A stretch of DNA of 64,000 nt, taken from Micromonospora sp. CP22 (lineage in GTDB: Bacteria > Actinomycetota > Actinomycetes > Mycobacteriales > Micromonosporaceae). Every line of letters begins with the position of its first letter. Position 1 is the first letter of the stretch. Shown here piece by piece: positions 27,246 to 36,975 of this stretch. The notes under the pieces were generated by a model. The model made no database searches. It saw nothing but the letters and a program-made list of their open reading frames with translations, and had not been told where the DNA came from. Made by a program: the position numbers and the translations under genes. The stretch is taken from the NCBI RefSeq assembly GCF_009712475.1, contig NZ_VCJO01000003.1, positions 372,916-436,915 of the forward strand, written 5' to 3'.

Positions 27246-30200
27246 TACCCGTTCTCCTCGCCGCGGCTCTGCCGCTCGTCTTCCCCGTCGGCCCGGTTGA
27301 GCCGTTGACTGATCACCTGGGTCACCCCGCCGCGCATCGTCACACCGTAGAGCGCGTCGGCGATCTCCATGGTCCGCTTCTGGTGCGTGATGACGATCAA
27401 CTGGCTCTTCTCCCGCAGCTGGGCCAGCAGGGTGATCAGCCGGCCCAGGTTCACGTCGTCGAGAGCCGCCTCGACCTCGTCCATGATGTAGAAGGGGCTG
27501 GGCCGGGCACGGAAGATCGCCACCAGCATCGCCACCGCGGTCAGGGATCGTTCTCCGCCGGAGAGCAGCGACAACCGCTTGATCTTCTTGCCCGGCGGGC
27601 GGGCCTCGACCTCGACGCCGGTGGTCAGCAGGTCGTCCGGGTCGGTGAGGACCAACCGGCCCTCCCCGCCGGGGAACAGCACGGTGAAGACCTGCTCGAA
27701 CTCCCGGGCGGTGTCGGCGAAGGCGCTGGCGAAGACCTCCAGGATCCGGTCGTCGACATCCTTGACCACGGTGAGCAGGTCACGCCGGGTGGCCTTGAGA
27801 TCCTCCAACTGCTCGGAGAGGAACTTGTACCGCTCCTCCAGCGCCGCGAACTCCTCCAGCGCGAGCGGGTTGACCTTGCCGAGGAGGGCCAGTTCCCGTT
27901 CGGCCTTGGCGGCCCGCTTCTCCTGCACCGGGCGTTCGTAGCGGACCGGCTCAGGCACCGCGAGGCCGTCCCGCTCGGCGGCGGCCACCTCGGCCTCGGT
28001 GGGCGGCACCAACTGACTCGGGCCGTACTCGGCGATCAGCGTCTCGACCGTCAGGCCGAAGTCCTCGGCGGCCTTGGCCTCCAACTGCTCGATACGCAGC
28101 CGCTGCTCGGCTCGGGCGACCTCGTCCCGGTGGACCTGACTGGTGAGCCGTTCCAGTTCCGCACCGAACCGCTTCGCGGCCGCTCGCACCTCCTGTAGCT
28201 CCGCCTCGCGGGTGGCCCGTTCCCGCGCCACCGTGTCGCGGTGCTCCTCCGCCCGCGCGATGCTGCTGGTCAGCTGGGTCAGCGCTGTCCGCGCACCACC
28301 GGCCACGGCGCGGGCGATGGCGGCGCCCCGGGTCCGTGCCGCGCGGCGGGCCGCCGCCCGTTCCCGGGCCGCCCGCTCGGCGCTGGCCTGCCGGCGCAGT
28401 GAGTCGGCCCGTCCGGAGATGGAGGCCACCCGCTCCTCGGCGGTACGCACCGCGAGCCGGACCTCCATCTCGTTCTGCCGGGCCTGCGGCACCATCGCGG
28501 CGAGCTGGTCGCGTTCCTCGGTGGAGGGTTCCGCGTCGATCGGGGTGGCTTCGGCCAACCGCAGCCGTTCCTCCAGCTCGGCCAGGGTGGCGAGGTCCCG
28601 TTCCCGGGCCGCCTCGGCACGCGAGCGGGATTCGCCGAGCCGGTCTGTCTCCGCCTTCGCCGACCGCGCGGCGGCCCCCAGCTCGGCCAGTCGCCGCGCC
28701 GCGGCGTTGCGGTGGCTCTCCGCCTCCCGTTTGGCCGCTGCGGCGTGCTGCACCGCCTCCTTGGCGACGGCCACCTCGGCACGCGCCTCGACCAGCTGTT
28801 CCCGCAGCTCGGCGCTGGTGCGCTCGGCCGCCAGCCGGTTGGCCCGCGCCTCCTCGACGGCCGCCTGCACCTCGATGTAGCTGGGTGCCTTGGCCGACCC
28901 GCCGGCTGCCGCGTACGCGCCGAGGACGTCGCCTTCCCGGGTGACCGCACGCAGTTCGGGGTTGCCGGCGACCACCTCGGCGGCGGCGGCGAGGTCGTCC
29001 ACCAGGACCACGTCACGCAGCGCCCGGTGCACCGCGGGCCGGATCTGTGCGTCGCACTCGACCAGGTCGGGTGCCCATTGCGCGCGGTCGGGCAGCTTCG
29101 GCCGCAACGCGTCGACCGAGCCGGTCATCCCCGGCCCGGCGGGGCTACCGACGACCAGCCCGGCCCGCCCGGCATCGGAGATCTTGAGCAGGCGCATCGC
29201 CTCGACCGCCTCGTCCACGCCGGTCACCGCGACCGCGTCGGCCAGACCACCGAGCGCGGCGGCGAGCGCGGCCTCGTGGCCCGGGGCCACCGTGAGCAGG
29301 CCGGCGAGGCCACCCAACAGGCCGGGGACCTGGTCGGCGCGGGCCAGCAGGGCCCCGGCGCCGTCCTTGCGGCGCAGGCCGAGGGCGAGCGCCTCCTCCC
29401 GGGCCTTCCAGGTCGCGGCGTCCTTCTCCGCCGCCCGTTCCGCGTCCGACAGGGCACGCACCGTGGCCTGCGCCCGTTCCTGGGCGGCGACCGCCTCGGC
29501 GTGCCGGGCGTCCAGGTCGGCGTTGTCGCGATCCGCCTCGGTGGACTGCTCCGCGACCGCGTCCAGCTCGGCCTGGGCCCGCTCGGCGCGCGCCAGCGCG
29601 TCGGTGTGCGCGGCGGCGAGCCGCTCGATCTCCTCACCGGCGCTGGTGGTCCGCGCCCGGGCGGAGTTGACCTGCCCGGTCAGCCGGGCCAGGCCCTCAC
29701 GCCGGTCGGCGATCGCCTTCGCGGCGGCGACCAGTTCCCGCTCGGCGGCGGCGAGCTGTCGTTCCAGTTCCTGGCGGTGCTCGACCGCCTCGGCGAGCCG
29801 GATCTGGTCGTCGGTGAGCGCCGCGCGCAGTTCCTCCTCCTGCTCGCGTACCCGGTCGGCCTCGGCCTCCAGTTGCTCCGGGTCCCGACCCGGGCGCTCG
29901 TCGTCCGGGGTGGCGCTGAGGTGCCGCAGCCGCTCGACCGCGAGCTGTTCGATCGAGCGGAACCGCTCCTGCAACGCGGAGAGCTTGTACCAGGTGTCCT
30001 GCGCGGCGGCCAGCAGCGGCGCGTCGGACGCCAGCGCCTCTTCCAGTTCACCGAGGCGGGACTGCACCTCGGCGTGCTCGGCCTCGACCTGCTCGCGTCG
30101 CTGCCGGAGCGCGGTCTCGTCCGCGATCTCCTTGTCCAGCGTGGTCCGCAACGTGGCCAGGTCGTCGGCGAGCAGCCGCAGCCGGGCGTCGCGCAGGTTG

Positions 30201-30859
30201 GCCTGGATCACCGCGGCGCGGCGCGCCACCTCGGCCTGTCGGCCGAGCGGCTTGAGCTGTCGGCGCAGCTCGGCGGTGAGGTCGGTGAGCCGGTTGAGGT
30301 TGGTCTGCATCGCGTCGAGCTTGCGCAGCGCCTTTTCCTTGCGCTTGCGGTGCTTGAGGACGCCGGCCGCCTCCTCGATGAACGCCCGCCGGTCCTCCGG
30401 CTTGGCGTGCAGCATCCCGTCGAGGCGGCCCTGACCGACGATGATGTGCATCTCCCGGCCGATACCGGAGTCGCTCAGCAGCTCCTGGATGTCGAGCAGC
30501 CGGCAGGAGTCGCCGTTGATCTCGTACTCGCTCTCGCCGGAACGGAACATCCGGCGGGTGATGGAGACCTCGGTGTACTCGATCGGTAGGGCACCGTCGG
30601 TGTTGTCGATGGTGAGGGTCACCTCGGCGCGGCCCAGCGGCGCCCGTCCGGCGGTGCCGGCGAAGATGACGTCCTCCATCTTGCCGCCGCGCAACGCCTT
30701 CGCGCCCTGCTCGCCGAGCACCCAGGCGATGGCGTCGACGACGTTGGACTTGCCGGAGCCGTTGGGGCCCACCACGCAGGTGATCCCCGGCTCCAGCTTG
30801 AGCGTTGTCGCGGAGGCGAAGGACTTGAAGCCCTTCACCGTCAGGCTCTTGAGATGCAC
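27245..30859 (-). CDS. smc: Chromosome segregation ATPase SMC
   Basis: A 1204-residue SMC forming the condensin core with ScpA and ScpB, which are not in this window. N-terminal ATPase half with Walker A VGPNGSGKSN, a long Ala/Glu/Arg-rich coiled coil, a hinge around residues 500-640 (VPGLLGGLAGLLTVAPG onward), a returning coil, then the signature LSGGERSLTAVAML and Walker B FYIMDEVEAALDD. The GTG at 30859 gives VHLKSLTVKGFKSF and has GAGGA 8 bases upstream; codons further up are not family-like. Confidence 0.96.
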   Translation of the reverse strand: MHLKSLTVKGFKSFASATTLKLEPGITCVVGPNGSGKSNVVDAIAWVLGEQGAKALRGGKMEDVIFAGTAGRAPLGRAEVTLTIDNTDGALPIEYTEVSITRRMFRSGESEYEINGDSCRLLDIQELLSDSGIGREMHIIVGQGRLDGMLHAKPEDRRAFIEEAAGVLKHRKRKEKALRKLDAMQTNLNRLTDLTAELRRQLKPLGRQAEVARRAAVIQANLRDARLRLLADDLATLRTTLDKEIADETALRQRREQVEAEHAEVQSRLGELEEALASDAPLLAAAQDTWYKLSALQERFRSIEQLAVERLRHLSATPDDERPGRDPEQLEAEADRVREQEEELRAALTDDQIRLAEAVEHRQELERQLAAAERELVAAAKAIADRREGLARLTGQVNSARARTTSAGEEIERLAAAHTDALARAERAQAELDAVAEQSTEADRDNADLDARHAEAVAAQERAQATVRALSDAERAAEKDAATWKAREEALALGLRRKDGAGALLARADQVPGLLGGLAGLLTVAPGHEAALAAALGGLADAVAVTGVDEAVEAMRLLKISDAGRAGLVVGSPAGPGMTGSVDALRPKLPDRAQWAPDLVECDAQIRPAVHRALRDVVLVDDLAAAAEVVAGNPELRAVTREGDVLGAYAAAGGSAKAPSYIEVQAAVEEARANRLAAERTSAELREQLVEARAEVAVAKEAVQHAAAAKREAESHRNAAARRLAELGAAARSAKAETDRLGESRSRAEAARERDLATLAELEERLRLAEATPIDAEPSTEERDQLAAMVPQARQNEMEVRLAVRTAEERVASISGRADSLRRQASAERAARERAAARRAARTRGAAIARAVAGGARTALTQLTSSIARAEEHRDTVARERATREAELQEVRAAAKRFGAELERLTSQVHRDEVARAEQRLRIEQLEAKAAEDFGLTVETLIAEYGPSQLVPPTEAEVAAAERDGLAVPEPVRYERPVQEKRAAKAERELALLGKVNPLALEEFAALEERYKFLSEQLEDLKATRRDLLTVVKDVDDRILEVFASAFADTAREFEQVFTVLFPGGEGRLVLTDPDDLLTTGVEVEARPPGKKIKRLSLLSGGERSLTAVAMLVAIFRARPSPFYIMDEVEAALDDVNLGRLITLLAQLREKSQLIVITHQKRTMEIADALYGVTMRGGVTQVISQRLNRADGEDERQSRGEENG

Positions 30860-30955
30860 CTTCTCGATCCTCGTCCGGTGGCCGCCGTACCGTCGCCCGG
30901 CTGCGCGGACCCTGGTAAACCCGCAGACTAACCCGGGACCGGGTGGCGCACACGA

Positions 30956-30995
30956 CGCGACCCGCCTGCCGGTCGCCGGCACCGTCCGGGTCGCG
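30956..30995 (-). terminator. Nested hairpin between the coiled-coil gene and smc
   Basis: Outer arms CGCGACCCG and CGGGTCGCG (30956-30964, 30987-30995) enclose an inner perfect GCCGG/CCGGC hairpin (30968-30980). It lies after the stop of the upstream small gene and about 100 bases before smc, so it should terminate or attenuate transcription into smc. Nothing else is evident in the 270-base gap. Confidence 0.55.
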
Positions 30996-31129
30996 TGCCC
31001 CCGAACAGCCCATGCCGACCGGGTACGCACAGAGCTGCGCGCCGGCACATGGTGTCGGCGCGCTCAGTGCGGTGGTGCTGTTCAGTTGTCGCGACCAATG
31101 GGTGCGGTCGCGGTGTGCGGCCAGGTGGG

Positions 31130-31324
31130 TCAGGTCAACGCGGGCTCGGCCAGACGGAGCAGATCGTCCGCCTCCGCCGCAGCCGCCGCGAGCCGATCGT
31201 TCTCAGCTCGCAGGCGCGTGACCTCGAACTCTAGGGACTGAACCCTGGCACGCAGTCGGGTGACCTCGTCGAGCAGGCGCCGGTCGGGCGCCGCACCTAC
31301 GTGGCCGTAGAGGGCCTTCGCCAT
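31130..31324 (-). CDS. Small coiled-coil protein, function unknown
   Basis: A 64-residue protein, MAKALYGHVGAAPDRRLLDE followed by a heptad-patterned helix (LRARVQSLEFEVTRLRAEND) and an acidic Ala-rich end. It has a strong AAGGAG 5 bases before the ATG. Similar short proteins occur in streptomycetes, from memory, with no assigned function. The leucine-zipper-like register suggests dimerisation. It lies upstream of smc on the same strand but is separated by a hairpin. Confidence 0.75.
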   Translation of the reverse strand: MAKALYGHVGAAPDRRLLDEVTRLRARVQSLEFEVTRLRAENDRLAAAAAEADDLLRLAEPALT

Positions 31325-31436
31325 TTTTACTCCTTGATGTGCGCTGCCGGAGAGGCCGGCCAACGCGCGCCCCTGTGAACGCGACTACCATTCCCACAAT
31401 TTCTGGGCATGGCCGGGCGCGACTGGCGACAACACC

Positions 31437-31466
31437 ATATTGAGCCGACAGCCCCTGCTTCGTCAA
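31437..31466 (-). promoter_or_regulatory. Candidate promoter of the small coiled-coil gene
   Basis: On the minus strand TTGACG is followed after 18 bases by CAATAT, giving a 5' leader of roughly 105 nt before the ATG at 31324. The -35 is near consensus and the -10 partial. Confidence 0.45.
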
Positions 31467-31629
31467 GTTCACGCAGGCCGTAGATCATCTCGGTGTCGGC
31501 CACACCTGTCGCGGGAGGCTGCCTCAAAGGCGCGGACACGCTCTGTCCGGACATCTCGACTCTACGCTTCGGAATCGCCGAAGACCTCACCCGGACGTAC
31601 AAGCTCCTCTTAACTCTTCCTTAGCCAGA

Positions 31630-31659
31630 TTGCTGCTGCTCAGAAGCGGCACGTAGCGT
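31630..31659 (+). promoter_or_regulatory. Candidate promoter of the CAP-protein gene
   Basis: TTGCTG and TAGCGT are separated by 18 bases, with the predicted start near 31666 and the GTG start at 31697 preceded by GGAGG. Together with the opposite promoter it accounts for the 372-base divergent gap; the middle part shows no other element. Confidence 0.5.
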
Positions 31660-31696
31660 CACCCCGGCTCTCAACTGATGTGTGGAGGCAACCGGC

Positions 31697-33022
31697 GTGC
31701 ACGGCTGGAATGATCCGATCGACCCGGAACACACCCCCCGGCGAGAGGAATCGTGGACCGACGAACCGGCCTGGTTGACCGACCGGCCGGCACCACGGTC
31801 GTCCTATCTGTTCGGCGACGACCCGGAGGAGCCCTCGGCCGGGTGGTACCGCGACCAGCCCACCGAGCAGTGGCGATCCGACCTCACGCACCCCCACCAG
31901 CCCACCGAGCAGTGGCGGCCTGCCGATCAGCACCCCTACCAGCCCACCGAGCAGGCGTACCCGACGGCGGGACAGGACTGGCACGACACCTCCGCGTCGT
32001 CCTGGCAGGAGGCCGGACGGCACCACCGCGACACCGACGGCTGGTCCACCCCCCACGCGTCGCCGCAGGGCAGCCCGTACGCCTACGATGATCGGCCCGA
32101 CCGGTACGCCGATCAGTCCGTCGGCTACCCCGACCGGACCGACCCGTACGCCGAACCGGTCCTCCGTTCCCCCTACCAGTCGGCGCAGACCGCGCACCGC
32201 GAGCCGGTCGGAGCCGACGAGCCGGGACGCGAACCGAGCGGCAAGGGCCGTCGGTCCGGGCGGCGGTCCCGCCCCCTGGTGATGGGCGGTGCCGCCGCGG
32301 CGGCCACCCTCGTGGTGAGCATCGGGGTCGCGGCCCTGGCACTGCCCGGCGACGACACCCCGTCCACCACGGCCGACGAGGCACCTGTCGCCAGCGCGCC
32401 GGCACTGACGGAGGACGAGGACCAGGCCCTTCCGTTCGACCTGTCCGAGAGCCCGAGCCCGAGTCCCAGCGCGAGCCCGAGCGCCTCTCCCAGCACCGCC
32501 ACCGCGTCACCGTCGGCGAGCCGGTCGGCGCGGGCCACACCCTCGCCAGCGCGCACCACTGCCGCGTCCCGGCTCAACGCCGACCGGCAGGGCAGTCCGA
32601 GCCGCGGCGCCTCGACCAGCCCGTCGTCCTCCGCCGGTGTCGCCTCCGAGGCGGAGGAGGTGGTCGCGCTGGTCAACGCCGAGCGGGCGAAGGCCGGTTG
32701 CGGTGCGCTCAGCATCAACGACAAGCTGATGACCGCGGCCCAGCGGCACAGCCAGGACCAGGCCGACCACCAGAACATGTCGCACACCGGCAGCGACGGC
32801 AGCGATCCCGGTGACCGGATCGATCGGGTCGACTACGCCTGGCGCACCTACGGCGAGAACGTCGCCTGGAACCAGCGCACCCCGGCGGCCGTCATGGACG
32901 CCTGGATGAACAGCCCCGGACACCGGCAGAACATCCTCAACTGCGCCTTCACCGAGATCGGCGTCGGCGTGGCGAGCAGCAACGGGCCGTACTGGACGCA
33001 GGTCTTCGCCGCACCACGCTGA
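31697..33022 (+). CDS. Membrane-anchored CAP/SCP domain protein
   Basis: A 441-residue type II membrane protein. The cytoplasmic N-terminus (1-190) is Pro/Asp/Tyr-rich with three QPTEQ repeats and a basic GKGRRSGRRSRP stop before the single helix at about 194-216. Outside, a Ser/Pro/Ala linker (about 245-310) leads to a CAP domain: LVNAERAKAGC, AAQRHSQDQA, YGENVAW, and WMNSPGHRQNIL. Bacterial CAP proteins are secreted; their biochemical role is mostly unknown. GGAGG 8 bases before GTG 31697 decides the start over the GTG at 31682. Confidence 0.88.
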   Translation: MHGWNDPIDPEHTPRREESWTDEPAWLTDRPAPRSSYLFGDDPEEPSAGWYRDQPTEQWRSDLTHPHQPTEQWRPADQHPYQPTEQAYPTAGQDWHDTSASSWQEAGRHHRDTDGWSTPHASPQGSPYAYDDRPDRYADQSVGYPDRTDPYAEPVLRSPYQSAQTAHREPVGADEPGREPSGKGRRSGRRSRPLVMGGAAAAATLVVSIGVAALALPGDDTPSTTADEAPVASAPALTEDEDQALPFDLSESPSPSPSASPSASPSTATASPSASRSARATPSPARTTAASRLNADRQGSPSRGASTSPSSSAGVASEAEEVVALVNAERAKAGCGALSINDKLMTAAQRHSQDQADHQNMSHTGSDGSDPGDRIDRVDYAWRTYGENVAWNQRTPAAVMDAWMNSPGHRQNILNCAFTEIGVGVASSNGPYWTQVFAAPR

Positions 33023-33130
33023 GCGCGAATCCTTGTCGGGTCTGCGCTCGTTTGACCGGGTGGGGTACGCCGAGACCCGGCGTACCGGCTCGGGCGGCCC
33101 GATGCCGCCCCGCGACCTGCGGAGCTGGCG

Positions 33131-33973
33131 ATGCGGATCGGCCTGGGCGGGCGACCGGCGCGGTGGGTGCACCGCCGGGCGCTGCCCGCCGGTCTGACGT
33201 TCACCCTGCTGGTCACCGTGGCCGCCTGCCGGCCGGAGCTGACGCCACCGGGGGCACCGACCAACTGGCCGAGCACCTCGGCGCGGCACTGGCAATGGCA
33301 GTGGCAGCTCACCGGGGTGCTCGATCCGGAGGTCGAGGCGGACGTGTTCGTCCTCGACCCGGTCGGCACCACCACCGCGCAGACCGCCGAGCTACGCTCC
33401 CGCAAACGTCGGCTGGTCTGTCAGGTGCACATCGGCTCGATGCACCCGGCCGACCCCGACGCCAGTCGCTATCCGGCACCGGTACGCGGTGCCACGGCGG
33501 CCGACACCGGGCGCGTCTGGCTGGACGTCCGCCGGTGGGAGGTCCTGCGACCGGTGCTCGCCGACCGGTTCCGGCTCTGCCGTGGGAAGGGATTCGGCGC
33601 GGTGGTGTTCGCCGACGCCGACGGTTACGACAGGCCTTCCGGCTTCGCGTTGGAGTTCGACCACCAGCTGGCGTTCAACCGTCGGGTCGCCGCGCTGGCC
33701 CGCTCGCTCGATCTCTCCCCCGGCCTGCTGAACGACCTGCCGCAGGTCGCCGCGCTGGCCCCGGACTTCGACTTCGCCGTCAACGAGGAGTGCGTACGGC
33801 TGGGCCAGTGTGACCGGTTGCTGCCCTTCGTCGACGCCGGTAAACCGGTGTTCCACGTCGAGTACTCCGGTGCCGTCACCGATTTCTGCGTGACCAGCGT
33901 CGGCTACGGCTTCGCCTCCGTGCGCAAGAACCGCAGCCTGGACGCCTGGCGGCTACCGTGTGCGGCCCCCTGA
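33131..33973 (+). CDS. GH114-like (endo-alpha-1,4-polygalactosaminidase family) lipoprotein
   Basis: A 280-residue secreted protein with a lipobox ending VTVAAC, so it is likely lipid-anchored. The mature region matches GH114: [67 protein letters not shown] and [10 protein letters not shown]. The paired Asp/Glu in DFAVNEEC and ADADG are the expected catalytic acids. The family cleaves galactosaminoglycans or similar exopolysaccharides. GGAG lies 6 bases before the ATG. Its 3' end overlaps mutM on the other strand by 21 bases. Confidence 0.8.
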   Translation: MRIGLGGRPARWVHRRALPAGLTFTLLVTVAACRPELTPPGAPTNWPSTSARHWQWQWQLTGVLDPEVEADVFVLDPVGTTTAQTAELRSRKRRLVCQVHIGSMHPADPDASRYPAPVRGATAADTGRVWLDVRRWEVLRPVLADRFRLCRGKGFGAVVFADADGYDRPSGFALEFDHQLAFNRRVAALARSLDLSPGLLNDLPQVAALAPDFDFAVNEECVRLGQCDRLLPFVDAGKPVFHVEYSGAVTDFCVTSVGYGFASVRKNRSLDAWRLPCAAP

Positions 33974-34831
33974 CGGCGGGCTCGGCCTGGTCCGGGGCAG
34001 GGGTTGGCACCGGGGGCAGCTGTACGACGAGCGGTTCATGAACGCCTCACGACGGATCGGCGTGCCACAGCGACGGCAGGGCTGCCCTTCCCGCCCGTAC
34101 GCGTTCAACGACCGGTCGAAGTAGCCACTCTCGCCGTTGACGTTGACGTAGAGGGCGTCGAAGCTGGTGCCACCGGCGGTGATCGCCTCACCGAGGACGT
34201 CCCGCACGTGCCCGAGCAGCCGCTGTGCGGCCGGGCCGGTGAGCGCGTCGGTGGGGCGGGTGCCGTGCAGTCCCGCCCGCCACAGCGCCTCGTCGGCGTA
34301 GATGTTGCCCACGCCGGAGATCAGGCTCTGGTCGAGCAGCGCCCGCTTGACCTCGGTACGCCGACGGCGCAGCGCGGCCACGAACTCCGGGTCGGAGAAC
34401 TCCGGGTCGAGCGGGTCGCGGGCGATGTGGGCGATCTCCGCCGGCAGGGTGCCGCCGCCCTCGCTGACCGACAGTCCACCGAACGTGCGCTGGTCGACGA
34501 AGCGCAGCTCGGGGCCGTCGTCGTCGAACCGGAACCGGACCCGCAGGTGGGTCTCGTCGGGCGCGTCCGCCGGTTGCAGCAGCAACTGCCCGGACATGCC
34601 GAGATGCCCGACGACGGCGTCGCCGCTGTCCAGCGGAAGCCAGAGGTACTTGCCGCGCCGCCGGACGTCGAGCACCTTCCGGCCGGCCAAGACGTCGGCG
34701 AAGTGGGCCCCGCCGGGCAGGTGCCGACGGACCGCCCGGGGATGCCGCACCTGCACCGACAGGATCCGGCGACCGGTGACCCAGCGGGACAGTCCCTGCC
34801 GGACGGTCTCCACCTCCGGCAACTCAGGCAT
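33953..34831 (-). CDS. mutM: Formamidopyrimidine-DNA glycosylase
   Basis: MutM/Fpg excises 8-oxoguanine and formamidopyrimidines and cleaves the AP site. The mature N-terminus PELPEVETV provides the catalytic Pro; K57-equivalent RRGKYLWL, the helix-two-turn-helix [16 protein letters not shown] and the C-terminal zinc finger [20 protein letters not shown] with its last CxxC are complete. At 292 residues it carries a slightly long Pro/Arg tail, overlapping the opposing GH114 gene. The ATG lies 8 bases inside the end of rnc. Confidence 0.95.
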   Translation of the reverse strand: MPELPEVETVRQGLSRWVTGRRILSVQVRHPRAVRRHLPGGAHFADVLAGRKVLDVRRRGKYLWLPLDSGDAVVGHLGMSGQLLLQPADAPDETHLRVRFRFDDDGPELRFVDQRTFGGLSVSEGGGTLPAEIAHIARDPLDPEFSDPEFVAALRRRRTEVKRALLDQSLISGVGNIYADEALWRAGLHGTRPTDALTGPAAQRLLGHVRDVLGEAITAGGTSFDALYVNVNGESGYFDRSLNAYGREGQPCRRCGTPIRREAFMNRSSYSCPRCQPLPRTRPSPPSGGRTR

Positions 34832-35720
34832 GGTGTGCCTGGGCCCCGACCTCGTCCACCAGGTCCCGCTTGTCACCGTCGGTGGCGTCCGCCGAGCCGT
34901 CGGTGGCGTCCGCCGGGCCGTCGGTCGCGTTCGCCGAGCTGGTGGTGGCGTCCGCCGGGCCGTCGGTGGCGTCTGCCGGCTTCTCCGCCGAGCCGTCGGC
35001 GGTCGCCTCCGCCTGCTCGGTGAGGGTCCGCCAGGCCGACTCCGCCGCCCGCTGCTCGGCTTCCTTCTTGCTCCGCCCGTCCGCGCCGCCGTACCGGTTC
35101 CCGGCGACCACCACCCAGGCGGTGAAGGTCTTCAGGTGGTCCGGTCCGGTGCCCTCGATCCGGTACTCCGGAACGCCGAGGCCGAGCGCGGCGGTGAGTT
35201 CCTGGAGGCTGGTCTTCCAGTCCAGCGCGGCACCCCGGCCGGCGGATTCGGCCATCAGCGGGTCGAACAGCCGGTGGATGACGAGGGCGGCGGTGTCCAG
35301 CCCGTACTGGAGGTAGATCGCACCGAGCAACGCCTCCAGGGTGTCGGCGAGGATGCTCGCCTTGTCCCGGCCGCCGGTGGTCTCCTCGCCCTTGCCGAGC
35401 AGCAGGTAGGGGCCGAGCCCGTCGGGGCCGAGGTTACGCGCCACGTCGGCGAGCGCGCGCATGTTGACCACGCTGGCCCGCAGCTTGGCCAGCTGCCCCT
35501 CCGGCAGGTCGGGGTGGTTCTGGAAGAGCGCCGTCGTGATCACCACGCCCAGCACCGAGTCGCCGAGGAACTCCAGCCGCTCGTTGGTGGGCAGCCCGCC
35601 GTTCTCGTATGCGTACGAGCGGTGGGTGAGCGCGCGTTCCAGCAGTTCCGGGTCCAGTGAGACGCCGAAGGCGGCCTCCAGGTGGCCGATTGCGGGCCGC
35701 CTGCGCTTGTCGTTGCTCAT
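34824..35720 (-). CDS. rnc: Ribonuclease III with a repetitive C-terminal tail
   Basis: RNase III processes rRNA precursors and double-stranded RNA. The catalytic domain has the signature [13 protein letters not shown] and the second acidic cluster [11 protein letters not shown]. The double-stranded RNA-binding domain spans about 165-235, ending [20 protein letters not shown]. After it a 62-residue acidic tail contains heptapeptide repeats of the ADATDGP type that are not part of the usual enzyme. It overlaps plsX (ATGA) and mutM. Confidence 0.95.
   Translation of the reverse strand: MSNDKRRRPAIGHLEAAFGVSLDPELLERALTHRSYAYENGGLPTNERLEFLGDSVLGVVITTALFQNHPDLPEGQLAKLRASVVNMRALADVARNLGPDGLGPYLLLGKGEETTGGRDKASILADTLEALLGAIYLQYGLDTAALVIHRLFDPLMAESAGRGAALDWKTSLQELTAALGLGVPEYRIEGTGPDHLKTFTAWVVVAGNRYGGADGRSKKEAEQRAAESAWRTLTEQAEATADGSAEKPADATDGPADATTSSANATDGPADATDGSADATDGDKRDLVDEVGAQAHHA
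34881..34979 (-). repeat. 21-bp tandem repeat in the rnc tail
   Basis: Five units with exact 21-base spacing (unit starts 34881, 34902, 34923, 34944 and 34965) encode degenerate ADATDG heptapeptides. The third unit is most diverged. The length is divisible by three, so copy changes preserve the frame. Confidence 0.85.
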
Positions 35721-36784
35721 GTGCGTACCTCGGTGTCGGTCGTGCGATCGGTGCGGTCCCCGGTCAGCAGCGCGGCCACCCGCTCGGTGGCGTCGCGCCG
35801 CCAGAGGTGGGCGGCCAGGGCGATGCCGGAGGTGATGTCGTCGGCGCGGGCGGCACCGTGGCAGACGACGACGGTGCCGGCCACGCCGAGCAGCGCGGCC
35901 GCCCGGGGCGCGCCACCACCGGGCGGGGGCCCGCCGGCCATGGCGTACGCGCCTTCGACGGCCTTGAGCAGCACGTTACCGGTGAACCCGTCGGTGACCA
36001 CCACATCGGCGCGCGTGCCGAGGCAGACGTCGTACCCCTCGACCAGCCCGACGTAGCGTGCGTCGCCGGGCAGCGTCGCCGCGCTGAGCATGGGGTCGGT
36101 GAGCCGGCGGGTCCGGTCGCCCTTGCCGGTTTCGGTGCCCACGGAGAGCAGCCCCACCCGGGGCGCGGCGACGCCGTGGGCCACCGACGCGTAGGCGGCA
36201 CCGAGCACGGCGTGCCGGGCGAGCGTGGCCGGGGTCGGCTCCAGCGAGCCGCCGACGTCGAGCAGGACGACGGTGCCGGAGACGCCGGGTAGCGCGGCGG
36301 CGAGGGCCGGGTGTCGCACGTCGGGCCAGCGACCGAGCCCGAGGGCAGCGGCGGTGACGGTCGCGCCGGTGGAGCCGGCGGAGACCAGCGCGTCGGCGTA
36401 CCCGGCCCGGACGGCGGCGACTGCCGCGCGGACGGTGGTCTCGGCACGCGCGGCGCTGGGATCGTCGGCCATGTCGACGACGGATTGGGCGGGCCGGACC
36501 GTGATCCGGTCTCGCTGGGCCGGGTCCAGGGCGGCGATCAACGCGCCGGCGGCCCTGGTGGGCCCGACGAGAAGCAGGTGCAGATCGGGGTCGTCGCACA
36601 CCGCCCGCAGAGCGCCGTCCACCACGACGGCGGGAGCGTCGTCCCCGCCGAGGAGGTCAACGGCGATCCGTGCGATGCCCGGCTCCGTCTCGACGCCGGC
36701 CGACGTGGGCCGGCCGGCGTCGGTCGGAGTTGCGGGCGACCGCCGGGGGGTGTGCGTCGCCCGACCTGTGGTCGGAGACGTCAC
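35717..36784 (-). CDS. plsX: Phosphate acyltransferase PlsX-like, divergent
   Basis: PlsX converts acyl-ACP to acyl-phosphate for phospholipid synthesis. The 355-residue protein follows the PlsX pattern: [46 protein letters not shown] and [17 protein letters not shown]. Several positions deviate from canonical motifs (Asn to Ser in SAGNTG, KGNE to KGDR, shortened C-terminus). A 34-residue low-complexity N-terminus precedes the core. Position between rpmF and rnc supports the call. It may be a diverged functional enzyme. Confidence 0.78.
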   Translation of the reverse strand: MTSPTTGRATHTPRRSPATPTDAGRPTSAGVETEPGIARIAVDLLGGDDAPAVVVDGALRAVCDDPDLHLLLVGPTRAAGALIAALDPAQRDRITVRPAQSVVDMADDPSAARAETTVRAAVAAVRAGYADALVSAGSTGATVTAAALGLGRWPDVRHPALAAALPGVSGTVVLLDVGGSLEPTPATLARHAVLGAAYASVAHGVAAPRVGLLSVGTETGKGDRTRRLTDPMLSAATLPGDARYVGLVEGYDVCLGTRADVVVTDGFTGNVLLKAVEGAYAMAGGPPPGGGAPRAAALLGVAGTVVVCHGAARADDITSGIALAAHLWRRDATERVAALLTGDRTDRTTDTEVRT

Positions 36785-36796
36785 GCGCCGTCCGGG

Positions 36797-36970
36797 TCAG
36801 ACCTCGAGGACCTGGCGGCCGTTGTAGGTGCCGCAGACCGAGCAGGCGGCGTGCGGCAGCTTCGCGGACTTGCACTGCGGGCAGGCGACGGTCGCGACCG
36901 CCGCGGCCTTCCAGTTCGCCCGGCGGGACCGGGTGTTGCTGCGCGACATCTTGCGCTTGGGGACGGCCAC
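36797..36970 (-). CDS. rpmF: 50S ribosomal protein L32 (zinc-ribbon form)
   Basis: A 57-residue L32 beginning VAVPKRKMSRSNTRSRR with two CxxC pairs (CPQC and CSVC), the zinc-binding C+ form. The start is a GTG; the GAGGAG Shine-Dalgarno overlaps the stop of the DUF177 gene 5 bases upstream. That is the conserved yceD-rpmF-plsX order. Confidence 0.97.
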   Translation of the reverse strand: MAVPKRKMSRSNTRSRRANWKAAAVATVACPQCKSAKLPHAACSVCGTYNGRQVLEV

Positions 36971-36975
36971 GGTTC

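Noticed and set aside
28712-30589. A 625-codon plus-strand frame within smc
   Set aside because: It mirrors the coiled-coil codons of smc and contains no start signal or domain.
34881-34979. CRISPR-like periodicity inside rnc
   Set aside because: It is a coding heptapeptide repeat in frame with rnc.
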